Source of the DNA: a bacterium
GTDB taxonomy: Bacteria > Campylobacterota > Campylobacteria > Campylobacterales > Sulfurimonadaceae
Assembly (NCBI GenBank): GCA_018825665.1
Contig: JAHJEG010000047.1
Span: 1 to 54,739 of the forward strand
Length of the DNA: 54,739 nucleotides
Direction of reading: 5' to 3'
Part shown: piece by piece, positions 17,336 to 25,330 of the stretch
Layout: every line of letters starts with the position of its first letter
Position numbering within the stretch: position 1 is the stretch's first letter
Translations under genes and position numbers: made by a program
Notes under the pieces: model-generated
Seen by the model: only the letters and a program-made list of their open reading frames with translations
The model's database searches: none
Told to the model about the DNA's origin: nothing

Positions 17336-18808
17336 ATGAAAAAACGAACAAAAATTTTGGCTACAGTTGGTCCTGCTTCTGATTCGCTTGAGATGCTCGA
17401 AGCTCTTATCCATGCGGGCGTTAATGTCTTTCGTCTTAATTTTTCTCACGGCACACACGACTACCATTACGGGGTCTTACAAAAAATCCGTCAGGCAGAA
17501 AAGAATACGGGACTTCTTACAGGAGTATTGCAGGATATCAGCGGCCCGAAAATCCGTGTCGGAGCTCTTGAATCATCTTTTCATCTTGAAGAAAACGACA
17601 TCATCGAATTTGTAAAAGACGATATCATTGGACATCAGGTGACCCAGCACAGCTACAGAACATGTATAAACCAGCCGAGTATTTTAGGGCAGTTGCAAGT
17701 AAATGATTATATCTACCTCTATGACGGGATGATCCGTACACGTGTGATAGAAGTTTCTTCTGAAGCTATCAGCGTAAGGGTTGAAAACAGCGGAATCCTA
17801 TCCTCTAAAAAGGGCGTGAATTTTCCAAACACCCGTTTAGGCATAGATGTCCTTACCGCAAAAGACAAAGAAGATATGCTTTGGGGGATAAAAAACGATA
17901 TTGATTTTATGGCCATATCTTTTGTGCAGGATGCGGAGGATATGATTGAGGCTAGAAAAATCATCACGGACAACAAGGGTTCGGTTCAGCTTTATGCGAA
18001 GATTGAGAAGTTTGACGCTGTTGAAAATATTGACGCTATTCTCAAAGCCAGTGACGGGATAATGGTCGCACGCGGTGATTTGGGGATAGAAGTACCCTTT
18101 TATGAGGTTCCTACCCTGCAAAAGATGCTGATAAAAAAAGCCAACGAAGCGTCCAAGCCCGTCATAACCGCGACGCAGATGCTTCTTTCTATGACAGATA
18201 AAGAGCGTGCCACCCGTGCCGAGATCAGCGATATCGCTAATGCCGTTTTAGACGGGACAGATGTTGTGATGCTCTCAGAAGAGAGCGCCGTCGGACAGTA
18301 CCCTGTTTTGGCGGTCAAAACAATGGTGCAGGCTATTCAGGGAGCGGAAAAGATTTATCCGTTTAATAAATTCAACAAGTTTAAGAGACAGGATGTCACG
18401 GACAGTATAAACGAATCAGCCGTAAAACTGTGTGAAGACGTAGAAGCCTGGGGCATCATAGGGCTTACAGCCTCCGGTGCCTCTGTTAGAAAAATCGCCA
18501 GATACAGACCCCGCCGCGATATTTACGCGGTGACGCACAGCTTAAAAATTGCAAGGTTTCTCACGATTTGCTGGGGTGTTGTACCTGCTTTTTTGGTTGA
18601 AGAGGACTCTTTGGGGCAAATGATGAGCAAGGTGATGGACCAAGGGCTCAAACGCAAGGTTCTTAAACTTGACAAAAGCTATATATTGACCGCAGGAGAC
18701 CCTATCGGCATCTCCGGCACTACCAATATGATACGCTTGCTTCGTCAGCGTGAAATGGAGTTTTTCCGTTCTCTAAAGAGCGATGAGAACAGATATATCC
18801 CTTCTTGA
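17336..18808 (+). CDS. pyk: pyruvate kinase
   Basis: A 490-residue pyruvate kinase (phosphoenolpyruvate + ADP to pyruvate + ATP). Visible: TKILATVGPAS at the N-terminus, RLNFSHG, the catalytic-lysine region YAKIEKFDAVENID, the MVARGDLGIE signature, ITATQML, and the C-terminal regulatory domain with TASGASVRKIARYRP. Length is normal. It is transcribed away from suhB. The amrA promoter's -35 box overlaps its stop codon. Confidence 0.98.
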   Translation: MKKRTKILATVGPASDSLEMLEALIHAGVNVFRLNFSHGTHDYHYGVLQKIRQAEKNTGLLTGVLQDISGPKIRVGALESSFHLEENDIIEFVKDDIIGHQVTQHSYRTCINQPSILGQLQVNDYIYLYDGMIRTRVIEVSSEAISVRVENSGILSSKKGVNFPNTRLGIDVLTAKDKEDMLWGIKNDIDFMAISFVQDAEDMIEARKIITDNKGSVQLYAKIEKFDAVENIDAILKASDGIMVARGDLGIEVPFYEVPTLQKMLIKKANEASKPVITATQMLLSMTDKERATRAEISDIANAVLDGTDVVMLSEESAVGQYPVLAVKTMVQAIQGAEKIYPFNKFNKFKRQDVTDSINESAVKLCEDVEAWGIIGLTASGASVRKIARYRPRRDIYAVTHSLKIARFLTICWGVVPAFLVEEDSLGQMMSKVMDQGLKRKVLKLDKSYILTAGDPIGISGTTNMIRLLRQREMEFFRSLKSDENRYIPS

Positions 18809-18833
18809 CACCTTAGAATTAAAGTTATATAAT
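18805..18833 (+). promoter_or_regulatory. consensus sigma-70 promoter of the amr operon
   Basis: TTGACA (18805-18810) and TATAAT (18828-18833) separated by exactly 17 bases: a perfect consensus, unusual beside the -10-only promoters elsewhere in the window. It suggests strong constitutive expression. The -35 box overlaps the pyk stop. Confidence 0.8.
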
Positions 18834-18862
18834 AGTTATACTTGATTTTTAAAGGGGTTTAT

Positions 18863-19435
18863 ATGTTAGATCCTATTTTACTTCGTATAGCCAAGAATGC
18901 GATTCTTAGCAGATTTTATAAGAGCAGTATCATAAACAGGGGTAAACTTTTTGGTGAGTACCCCTTTTTAAATACGATGGGTGCGTGCTTCGTCACACTT
19001 CATACAAACCATGACCTTCGCGGCTGCATAGGTTCTATAGTTGCCCATACCTCTTTGCTTGAGGACCTTATACAAAATTCTGTTTCTGCCGCTTTTAATG
19101 ATCCGAGATTTGCTCCACTTGAGAGCAGTGAACTCTCAAGTCTCAGAATTGAAGTATCTGTTTTGAGCAAACCTGAACTTTTGGAATACGCTGATTTTGA
19201 TGAGCTCCTGAAAAAAGTCAGACCTTCTGTAGATGGCCTGATCTTAAAGTATGGCGGATATCAGGGGACGTTTTTGCCTCAGGTCTGGGAGCAGCTTCCA
19301 CATGCCGAGGATTTTTTGGAGCATCTGAGTGTAAAAGCGGGTGCCGATCCCTCTATATACGCCAGAAATCCGAGTATTTACAGATATACGGTTGATGCCA
19401 TAGAGGAGGATTTTGATGCAATACTACCGCTATAA
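18863..19435 (+). CDS. amrA: AmmeMemoRadiSam system protein A (AMMECR1 domain)
   Basis: A 190-residue AMMECR1-domain protein. The hallmark LRGCIGS motif is present, as are the FVTLH strand, AAFNDPRFAPL and the FLPQVWEQLP region. Homologues occur in archaea, bacteria and humans; the biochemical role is unknown. The ATG at 18863 has AAAGGGG in front; the TTG that opens the frame at 18842 has no such site. It overlaps the radical SAM gene by 20 bases. QLPHAED is written by a CCACATGCC copy. Confidence 0.93.
   Translation: MLDPILLRIAKNAILSRFYKSSIINRGKLFGEYPFLNTMGACFVTLHTNHDLRGCIGSIVAHTSLLEDLIQNSVSAAFNDPRFAPLESSELSSLRIEVSVLSKPELLEYADFDELLKKVRPSVDGLILKYGGYQGTFLPQVWEQLPHAEDFLEHLSVKAGADPSIYARNPSIYRYTVDAIEEDFDAILPL
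19298..19306 (+). repeat. CCACATGCC copy 6
   Basis: In amrA, sense, Pro-His-Ala; first of six copies in 2.2 kb. Confidence 0.85.
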
Positions 19436-20405
19436 GAATGAAAATGCCATTGTTTGTCTTTTGTGCAAGCATTACTGCACGCTCAAAAAGGATTCACACG
19501 GGATTTGCGGTGTGAATTTCAACATAGACTCCAAGCTCGTGAACAAGACCTATTCCCATCCGAGTGCCGTTCATATAGATCCAATCGAGAAAAAACCCCT
19601 CTATCATTTCCTCCCCTCATCTACTTCCCTCTCGATTGGAACCGTGGGGTGTAACTTTAGATGCCCGTTTTGTCAAAACTATTCAATTTCACAGACTTCA
19701 AACGTTGATGAGAGTATCGTCTATACTCCAAGAGACATCGTGGACCTTGCCCTCAAATACAATACCAAAAGCATCAGCTACACCTACAATGAGCCGACCA
19801 TCTGGTACCCTTATGCAAAAGATATCGGCATCCTGGCCAAAGAATACGGGATAAAAAATGTATTTGTTTCCAGCGGATACGAGTCGCATGAAGTTTTAGA
19901 GGATATGAAGTCCTGGGTGGATGCCGCAAATATCGACCTTAAGAGTTTTTCGCACGATTATTACAAAAAGGTGCTAAAAACAGACCTGGACGGAGTGTTG
20001 GAATCACTCATCGAATTTGCCAAAAGCGATATATGGCTTGAAATCACCACTTTGCTGATTCCGGATATCAACGACGGCGAAGAAGAGATACATAAGATGG
20101 CAGAGTTTATCTCTACAAAACTCGGAGTCGACATACCTTGGCATTTCAGCGCTTTTCATCCGGACTATAAAATGCTCGATACTCCAAGCACCTCCCTCCA
20201 AAGCATGGAAAGAGCCAAAAAAATTGCAAAAAGTCACGGTATAAAATATGTATATCTTGGCAATATTCAAAACGACAGCAGTACCTATTGTTCCAATTGC
20301 GGTATGAAACTTATAGATAGAAACGGATTCAGTTCCGGCATGCCAAACATGGAGGACGGAAAATGTATGGCATGTGGAAGTACGATCAAAGGAGTCTGGT
20401 CATGA
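19416..20405 (+). CDS. amrS: AmmeMemoRadiSam system radical SAM enzyme
   Basis: About 329 residues, related to pyruvate formate-lyase activating enzymes. The radical SAM cluster motif CNFRCPFC (CxxxCxxC) follows GTVGC; an extra N-terminal cysteine set (CLLCKHYC and GICGVN) and a C-terminal zinc-ribbon-like pair (CSNC and CMAC) are typical for this subgroup. The ATG at 19416 lies five bases behind GAGGAGGA, inside the end of amrA. Its stop overlaps the amrB start (ATGA). The product and substrate are unknown; the conserved neighbourhood implies action with the AMMECR1 and MEMO proteins. Confidence 0.94.
   Translation: MQYYRYKNENAIVCLLCKHYCTLKKDSHGICGVNFNIDSKLVNKTYSHPSAVHIDPIEKKPLYHFLPSSTSLSIGTVGCNFRCPFCQNYSISQTSNVDESIVYTPRDIVDLALKYNTKSISYTYNEPTIWYPYAKDIGILAKEYGIKNVFVSSGYESHEVLEDMKSWVDAANIDLKSFSHDYYKKVLKTDLDGVLESLIEFAKSDIWLEITTLLIPDINDGEEEIHKMAEFISTKLGVDIPWHFSAFHPDYKMLDTPSTSLQSMERAKKIAKSHGIKYVYLGNIQNDSSTYCSNCGMKLIDRNGFSSGMPNMEDGKCMACGSTIKGVWS
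20369..20377 (-). repeat. CCACATGCC copy 7
   Basis: In amrS, antisense, coding strand Ala-Cys-Gly; it supplies the last cysteine of the C-terminal metal-binding pair. Confidence 0.85.
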
Positions 20406-21184
20406 AAAGAGAGATGAGCGTAGCCGGTGCTTTTTATCCGGCGAGAGATACCGAACTTGAGAGATATTTTGAGCATTTCAACACAATTTATGATGAAAGC
20501 CATAAACTGCCAAATATCAGATGCAAGGCCGTGATAGTTCCACATGCCGGATATATCTATTCGGGATATACCGCCAACATCGCTTACCGCCTTTTACAAA
20601 ACACGAAGATTAAAGAATTTGTGGTCATAGGGCCCTCGCATAGAATCGGATTCAACGGAGTAAGCATGTGTCAGGCAAGCAGCTACAGCACTCCATTTGG
20701 AGACATCCCTGCAGCATCCGCACTCAGACAAGAGCTCCATGATACATTCAAACTCAACAGCCTGATTCCACATGCCGAACATTCGACAGAAGTTCAATTC
20801 CCTTTTTTGAAATACTATATGCCTGATGTCAATATCCTTGAGCTTATTTACGGCAAAGAAGATCCCGGTTTTATATCTGAGATAATAGATTTTGTCTTAG
20901 GCAAAGAAGATACGGGGGTCATCATCAGTACAGACCTGAGCCACTTCTACGATCTTCAAGACGCGAACAAACTCGACCGCATCTGTTTAAATGCGATAGA
21001 TACACTCAATCCTGCCTTACTTCATAACGGCTGTGAGGCATGTGGAGAAATCGGTATAGAGGCTATGCTCCTGAGTGCAAAAACACTCAATCTGCAGACT
21101 CAGATACTTGATTACAGAACAAGCGCAGATGCAAGCCATGATTCGCAAAAAGTGGTTGGTTATGTGAGTGCCTGTTTTTATTAA
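20402..21184 (+). CDS. amrB: AmmeMemoRadiSam system protein B (MEMO family)
   Basis: A 260-residue MEMO1-family protein, structurally related to extradiol dioxygenases. The metal-pocket histidines are in VPHAGYIYSG, GPSHRIG and STDLSHFYD, and the AEHSTEVQFPFL segment is typical. The ATG at 20402 has AAAGGAG seven bases upstream and overlaps the amrS stop. Human MEMO1 is reported to bind redox metal; the bacterial role is unknown. Three copies of CCACATGCC occur in this gene alone, one writing the conserved PHAGY motif. Confidence 0.94.
   Translation: MKREMSVAGAFYPARDTELERYFEHFNTIYDESHKLPNIRCKAVIVPHAGYIYSGYTANIAYRLLQNTKIKEFVVIGPSHRIGFNGVSMCQASSYSTPFGDIPAASALRQELHDTFKLNSLIPHAEHSTEVQFPFLKYYMPDVNILELIYGKEDPGFISEIIDFVLGKEDTGVIISTDLSHFYDLQDANKLDRICLNAIDTLNPALLHNGCEACGEIGIEAMLLSAKTLNLQTQILDYRTSADASHDSQKVVGYVSACFY
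20540..20548 (+). repeat. CCACATGCC copy 8
   Basis: In amrB, sense; writes Pro-His-Ala of the conserved PHAGY pocket. Confidence 0.85.
20768..20776 (+). repeat. CCACATGCC copy 9
   Basis: In amrB, sense, Pro-His-Ala of IPHAEHS. Confidence 0.85.
21037..21045 (-). repeat. CCACATGCC copy 10
   Basis: In amrB, antisense, Ala-Cys-Gly. Confidence 0.85.
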
Positions 21185-21187
21185 AAC

Positions 21188-21928
21188 TCAGACAATCCAT
21201 TCCTGCCAGGCAAAACTTTTAAAAATATCTTGAAATGTCTCATCCAGAGCTGCAATCACCGTGATATCCGCACCGCTGTGGGGATGCCTGAATTTTAATG
21301 AAGATGCGTGCAGAAGCATTCTGTGGCAGTCGTATTGCTGTCTTATAAACTTGTTATGTTCTCCGCGGCCGTATTTGGTATCTCCCAAAAGATGATGCGA
21401 TATATGTTTCATATGTCTTCGTATCTGATGTTTTCGCCCGCTGCGTGGCAAGACCTCAAGCAGTGAGTATCTGGTCTTCTCATAACGGCCTGTGGCATGT
21501 GGAAGTTCAACTTTTGCAAGTCTGGTATATTCCGTGAGCGCTTCTTGGGGCTCTTTGTCCTCTTTTGCATTTTTATCGGCTATCTTGTCAAGTTTCACGC
21601 TTAAGGGGTGCTCTATTATCCCAGATTCCTGTGTGTAGCCACGCACTACGGCAAGATATTTTTTTTCTATAGTGTGCTCTTGAAACTGCTCCGACATCAG
21701 TCTCGCGCTCTCTTTATCAAGCGCAAACAACAGCACGCCGGAAGTAGGTTTGTCCAGGCGGTGCACCGGGTAGACATATTTGCCTATCTGGTCGCGGATA
21801 ATCTTCATGGCAAAATATATCTCATGCCTGTCTATCATAGACTTATGCACCAGCAAGCCGCTCGGCTTATTTACAATTACGAGATATTCGTCCTGATATA
21901 TTATTTCTAATTCATAATCTTTGTACAT
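21188..21928 (-). CDS. truC: RluA-family pseudouridine synthase (TruC-like)
   Basis: A 246-residue RNA pseudouridine synthase. The catalytic aspartate lies in VHRLDKPTSG; RSGRKHQIRRH and LLGDTKYG are the later family motifs. There is no N-terminal S4 domain, and the overall form fits TruC (tRNA U65) best, although other RluA members are possible. It converges on amrB with a 3-base gap. KVELPHATG is written by a CCACATGCC copy. Confidence 0.88.
   Translation of the reverse strand: MYKDYELEIIYQDEYLVIVNKPSGLLVHKSMIDRHEIYFAMKIIRDQIGKYVYPVHRLDKPTSGVLLFALDKESARLMSEQFQEHTIEKKYLAVVRGYTQESGIIEHPLSVKLDKIADKNAKEDKEPQEALTEYTRLAKVELPHATGRYEKTRYSLLEVLPRSGRKHQIRRHMKHISHHLLGDTKYGRGEHNKFIRQQYDCHRMLLHASSLKFRHPHSGADITVIAALDETFQDIFKSFAWQEWIV
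21494..21502 (-). repeat. CCACATGCC copy 11
   Basis: In the pseudouridine synthase gene, sense, Pro-His-Ala. Confidence 0.85.
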
Positions 21929-21952
21929 GCCGAAATAGTATCATATTTAGAG

Positions 21953-21958
21953 TATAAT
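21953..21958 (+). promoter_or_regulatory. -10 box five bases before the cupin ATG (possible leaderless mRNA)
   Basis: TATAAT ends five bases before the ATG at 21964 and no ribosome site is present, so transcription would begin at or next to the start codon. Confidence 0.45.
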
Positions 21959-21963
21959 TTTTT

Positions 21964-22290
21964 ATGAAAAAAACAAATATATTTGAATCCATACCCCCAA
22001 AGATACAAGAGGAACTTTTTGAAGAGATTCTCTCAAATGAGCATATTGTGATAGAGAGGATTGTTTCCTACGGACACACCTCGCCAAAATCGGGCTGGTA
22101 CAACCAGGAGAGAGATGAATGGGTTATGGTTTTGGAGGGGGAAGCGGTGCTTTGCTTTGAAGACGAAAAAGAGCTCAGACTCAAAGCGGGAGATTATCTC
22201 AATATCCCTGCACATACAAAGCACAAGGTCTCATGGACAAAACCTGAATGCAAAACCGTATGGCTGGCGATTCATTACCAGCCTCGATAG
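21964..22290 (+). CDS. small cupin-domain protein
   Basis: A 108-residue single-domain cupin. The first motif ends in EWVMVLEGEA and the second is GDYLNIPAHTKHKV, with likely metal-binding histidines. Such small cupins include sensors, isomerases and dioxygenases; the specific role is not evident. It is transcribed divergently from the pseudouridine synthase and converges with the helicase gene with a one-base gap. Confidence 0.88.
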   Translation: MKKTNIFESIPPKIQEELFEEILSNEHIVIERIVSYGHTSPKSGWYNQERDEWVMVLEGEAVLCFEDEKELRLKAGDYLNIPAHTKHKVSWTKPECKTVWLAIHYQPR

Positions 22291-22291
22291 A

Positions 22292-23608
22292 TTACTTAGG
22301 GTCTCTTTTAGTAGTTTTTCTCTTTTTGGTCGTACTCTTTTTTACAGGCGAGGCTTTTGCAGGTGTCGCTGCCCTTTTGTTTGAAGAGAACTTTCTCTCT
22401 TTTTTATGAGGATTTTTATTTGCCGCTTTATGTTCGGCTTTTAACTTGATATCTTCTCTGTCTGCTCTTCGTATTGTAGGATCTGGTTCAAACCCCTCAA
22501 CTGTCTCTTTTGGAATTTTAAGACCGATAACCCTTTCAATCTCTTTGATATCATATTTTTCATAAATATCTATCAGCGATATCGCCTCACCCTCACGCCC
22601 AGCACGACCCGTTCGCCCCACTCTGTGGACGTAGTCTTCTGGAACCGAGGGGAGTTCATAGTTGATCACATACGGTAATTCTTCTATATCCAGACCTCTT
22701 GAAGCGATATCCGTGGCTACGAGGACTTTTATAGTCCCGTCTTTGAACTGGCTGAGTGTTTTTAAACGCGCCGCCTGCGTTTTATCACCATGGATTACCC
22801 CGCATTTTAAACCGTCTTTTTTGAGCTCTATTGCCAAAGCATCCGCACTGACTTTTGTTCTTGTAAAGACCAGCACCTGTCTAAAGTTGCGTGAACCAAT
22901 GATATAAGCCAGGAGAGCCGCTTTTCTGTCCGTATCCACAAGATACGCGATTTGATTGATGGTATCCACAGTGGAGTTTTTCTTCGAAGCTTCTATAAAG
23001 GCCGGCTTGGTGAGTAAAAGTTTGGATATCTTTCTTACCTTGTCGCTGTATGTGGCTGAAAAAAGCAGGGTCTGATGGCGTTTTGGCAAAAGCGGATGGA
23101 TTTTTCTTATCTCTTTTGCAAATCCCATATCCAGCATTCTGTCCGCTTCGTCCAGAACAAATATTTCCACCTTGGAGACATCCAGCCCTTTTTCCACATG
23201 CTCAAGAAATCTTCCGGGAGTAGCGATAACGATATCTACCCCTTTTTTAAGTGACTTCTGCTGGGAATCCAAATCTTTTCCGCCCACGAGAATCGTACAG
23301 CTGACATCCATATATTTTGCATAATTTTTCACATCATCAAAGATCTGTATAGAAAGTTCGCGTGTCGGAGACAGGATGACGCCCCGGATGGCTTTGTTCT
23401 CATCGGAGCTTGTGTTTCTTAGTCTCTGCAAAAGCGGCAGTGCAAAAGCAGCCGTCTTTCCCGTTCCTGTTTGTGCTGTAGCAAAGATATCTTCTTTTGC
23501 CAAGACTAAAGGTATAGCCCTTTTTTGAATACTTGTAGGATCCGTATAACCCAAATCCCTAATAGCACCAAGCAGCGGTTTCATAACCCCTAATTTTTCA
23601 AATGACAT
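22292..23608 (-). CDS. rhlE: DEAD-box RNA helicase (RhlE-like)
   Basis: A 438-residue ATP-dependent RNA helicase. In order: Q motif (GYTDPTSIQKRAIP), Walker A AQTGTGKT, PTRELS, DEADRMLDMGF, SAT, then the second RecA domain with ATDIASRGLD and HRVGRTGRAGR. A lysine-rich tail of about 60 residues, rich in K, T and P, probably binds RNA. Likely acts in ribosome assembly or RNA decay. The near-match CCACATGCT at 23194-23202 falls in this gene. Confidence 0.95.
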   Translation of the reverse strand: MSFEKLGVMKPLLGAIRDLGYTDPTSIQKRAIPLVLAKEDIFATAQTGTGKTAAFALPLLQRLRNTSSDENKAIRGVILSPTRELSIQIFDDVKNYAKYMDVSCTILVGGKDLDSQQKSLKKGVDIVIATPGRFLEHVEKGLDVSKVEIFVLDEADRMLDMGFAKEIRKIHPLLPKRHQTLLFSATYSDKVRKISKLLLTKPAFIEASKKNSTVDTINQIAYLVDTDRKAALLAYIIGSRNFRQVLVFTRTKVSADALAIELKKDGLKCGVIHGDKTQAARLKTLSQFKDGTIKVLVATDIASRGLDIEELPYVINYELPSVPEDYVHRVGRTGRAGREGEAISLIDIYEKYDIKEIERVIGLKIPKETVEGFEPDPTIRRADREDIKLKAEHKAANKNPHKKERKFSSNKRAATPAKASPVKKSTTKKRKTTKRDPK

Positions 23609-23698
23609 AATGGCATAACCTTTTAAAATAGTTATGCAATTTTAGCATATTATTAAAGATATAAGTTGTATGTCGATATAATCCTCTTATATTTAAAA

Positions 23699-24202
23699 AT
23701 GAGTCTCATAATGATTAGAAAAACTCTTAAAAAGACAAGCAAAAGCGAAAGATTAAAAACATTTTTAGAAAAATACAATATCCCCAGAGAATATTTAGCC
23801 GCAAATAGAAGAATGGTTTCCAGAGCCGTTCTTTTGGGAGTGTTCATAGCCTTCATCCCTATGCCCTTTCAGATGCTAGCAGTGCTCGCATTTATTCCGT
23901 TTTTTCGCTTTAATGTACCTATAGGGCTTGCGATGTGCTGGCTGAGCAACCCTTTTACAATGCCGCCGATGTACTATATAGAGTATCTGACCGGGAGTTT
24001 TATTCTTAGAATGGAGATAGAACCTGTTGAGATGACGATGGAGTGGTTTAGCAAAAATATTGATAATATTTTCATACCCCTGTATTTCGGGACGCTTGTC
24101 TATTCCGTCTTTGGATCACTCCTGGCGTACTGGGCCGTCAACCATTTTTGGAAATCTTCCGTTCACAGAGACAAAAAACTCCACCGCGACGACAGACTCT
24201 AA
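23699..24202 (+). CDS. DUF2062 membrane protein
   Basis: About 167 residues with the DUF2062 pattern: a basic N-terminal part, then membrane segments around RAVLLGVFIAFIPMPFQML and the WLSNPFTMPPMYY loop, with a basic C-terminus. Inner membrane; function unknown. The frame opens at 23666; I use the ATG at 23699 because the first 11 residues of the longer form are not family-like. ATG 23711 is also possible. A TATAAT at 23677-23682 would give a short leader with no clear ribosome site. Confidence 0.82.
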   Translation: MSLIMIRKTLKKTSKSERLKTFLEKYNIPREYLAANRRMVSRAVLLGVFIAFIPMPFQMLAVLAFIPFFRFNVPIGLAMCWLSNPFTMPPMYYIEYLTGSFILRMEIEPVEMTMEWFSKNIDNIFIPLYFGTLVYSVFGSLLAYWAVNHFWKSSVHRDKKLHRDDRL

Positions 24203-24204
24203 TC

Positions 24205-24495
24205 CTAGCCTAAAAAATTCAGTTCATTGAACTGGGTAAAATAAACAAAAATCAAAACTATCCAGACAAGTATGATAGCACTATGTTTAAGTAAAAAAGA
24301 GAGTTTTCCTGTTTTATGCCTGAAGAGTGACATACTGAGACTCATCCCCACAAAACCGCCAAGAAGGGACAAGAGATGAAGTGTGTTTTCGGGAACTCTT
24401 TTTCCCCCTATTCTGGCTTTGAACTTATCAAAGGTCATAAGCACAAAACTCGCCACATTGATACCTATAAAATAGATGAGTATAAATTTTTGCAT
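24205..24495 (-). CDS. DUF1294 membrane protein
   Basis: A 96-residue protein with about three helices and the DUF1294 signature: MTFDKFKARIGGKRVPE, LLSLLGGFVG and the FRHKTGKLSF loop. Function unknown; related domains occur fused to cold-shock domains in other bacteria. Its ATG overlaps the lgt stop by one base, so it is the last gene of the hemN-lgt operon. It converges on the DUF2062 gene with a 2-base gap. Confidence 0.88.
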   Translation of the reverse strand: MQKFILIYFIGINVASFVLMTFDKFKARIGGKRVPENTLHLLSLLGGFVGMSLSMSLFRHKTGKLSFLLKHSAIILVWIVLIFVYFTQFNELNFLG

Positions 24496-25325
24496 TATCT
24501 GTTCGTTTTTTTACTTTTTGCGTCAAAATAGAACCAGGCGATAAGACAAGAGAGGCTCATCCCCAGGCTCAGTACCTGACCGAAGGTTATCGCATTACAG
24601 CAGATATAGCCTATCTGCACATCAGGCGCACGGTAGATCTCTGCCAAAAATCTAAAGATGCCGTAACTTATAGCGTATACCAAAATAAGCTCTCCGCTGA
24701 ATCTCTGGTATTTTCTGTAAAGGTAGACAACTCCAAAAACACCAAAACCTTCCAGAACAGCTTCATAGAGCTGTGAGGGATGACGAAGGATACCCTCTAC
24801 ATAGATTCCCCAGGCCACATCCGTCTCACGCCCTATAAGTTCCTGATTTAAAAAATTTCCGATGCGTCCAAATACAAAGGCAAGAGGAACACTGATTGCC
24901 ACCAGGTCCATCAGTTTTCCAAAAGAGACCTTGTGTCTGTTTGAGTAAAGATAGGTCCCTATTATAAACCCAAGAACCGCACCATGGTAGCTCATCCCCC
25001 TTATACCGACAAACTCTCCGTTTATAAAAGGGTTGAATATCTGCCAGGGGTGGGAGAGATAGTACAGTGTCTGCGTATCGTAAAAAAGGATGTATCCCAG
25101 TCTTGCACCGAGAATCACCCCTATTTCAACATAAATAAAATATATATCCAACTGTGAATTTTTGAAATCCAGCTTGTCTCTTTTAATAAAATACTTGCCT
25201 ATATACAGAGCGCTTACAAGGGCTAAGACGTACATCATCCCGTACCAGTGAACCGGAAATGAAAATATATGAAAAGCTACGGGGTTGAAGGTCTCATATA
25301 TGTGATTCCAGCTGTTGTTTGGCAT
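24495..25325 (-). CDS. lgt: prolipoprotein diacylglyceryl transferase
   Basis: The first enzyme of lipoprotein maturation, transferring diacylglycerol from phosphatidylglycerol to the lipobox cysteine; inner membrane. The signature GRIGNFLNQELIGRETDVAWG region, GMSYHGAVLG and RHPSQLYEA are visible, with seven or so membrane helices. A GTG at 25329-25331 would overlap the upstream stop, but AAGGAA is better spaced (nine bases) for the ATG at 25325. It follows the Fe-S protein gene directly. Confidence 0.95.
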   Translation of the reverse strand: MPNNSWNHIYETFNPVAFHIFSFPVHWYGMMYVLALVSALYIGKYFIKRDKLDFKNSQLDIYFIYVEIGVILGARLGYILFYDTQTLYYLSHPWQIFNPFINGEFVGIRGMSYHGAVLGFIIGTYLYSNRHKVSFGKLMDLVAISVPLAFVFGRIGNFLNQELIGRETDVAWGIYVEGILRHPSQLYEAVLEGFGVFGVVYLYRKYQRFSGELILVYAISYGIFRFLAEIYRAPDVQIGYICCNAITFGQVLSLGMSLSCLIAWFYFDAKSKKTNR

Positions 25326-25330
25326 AAACA

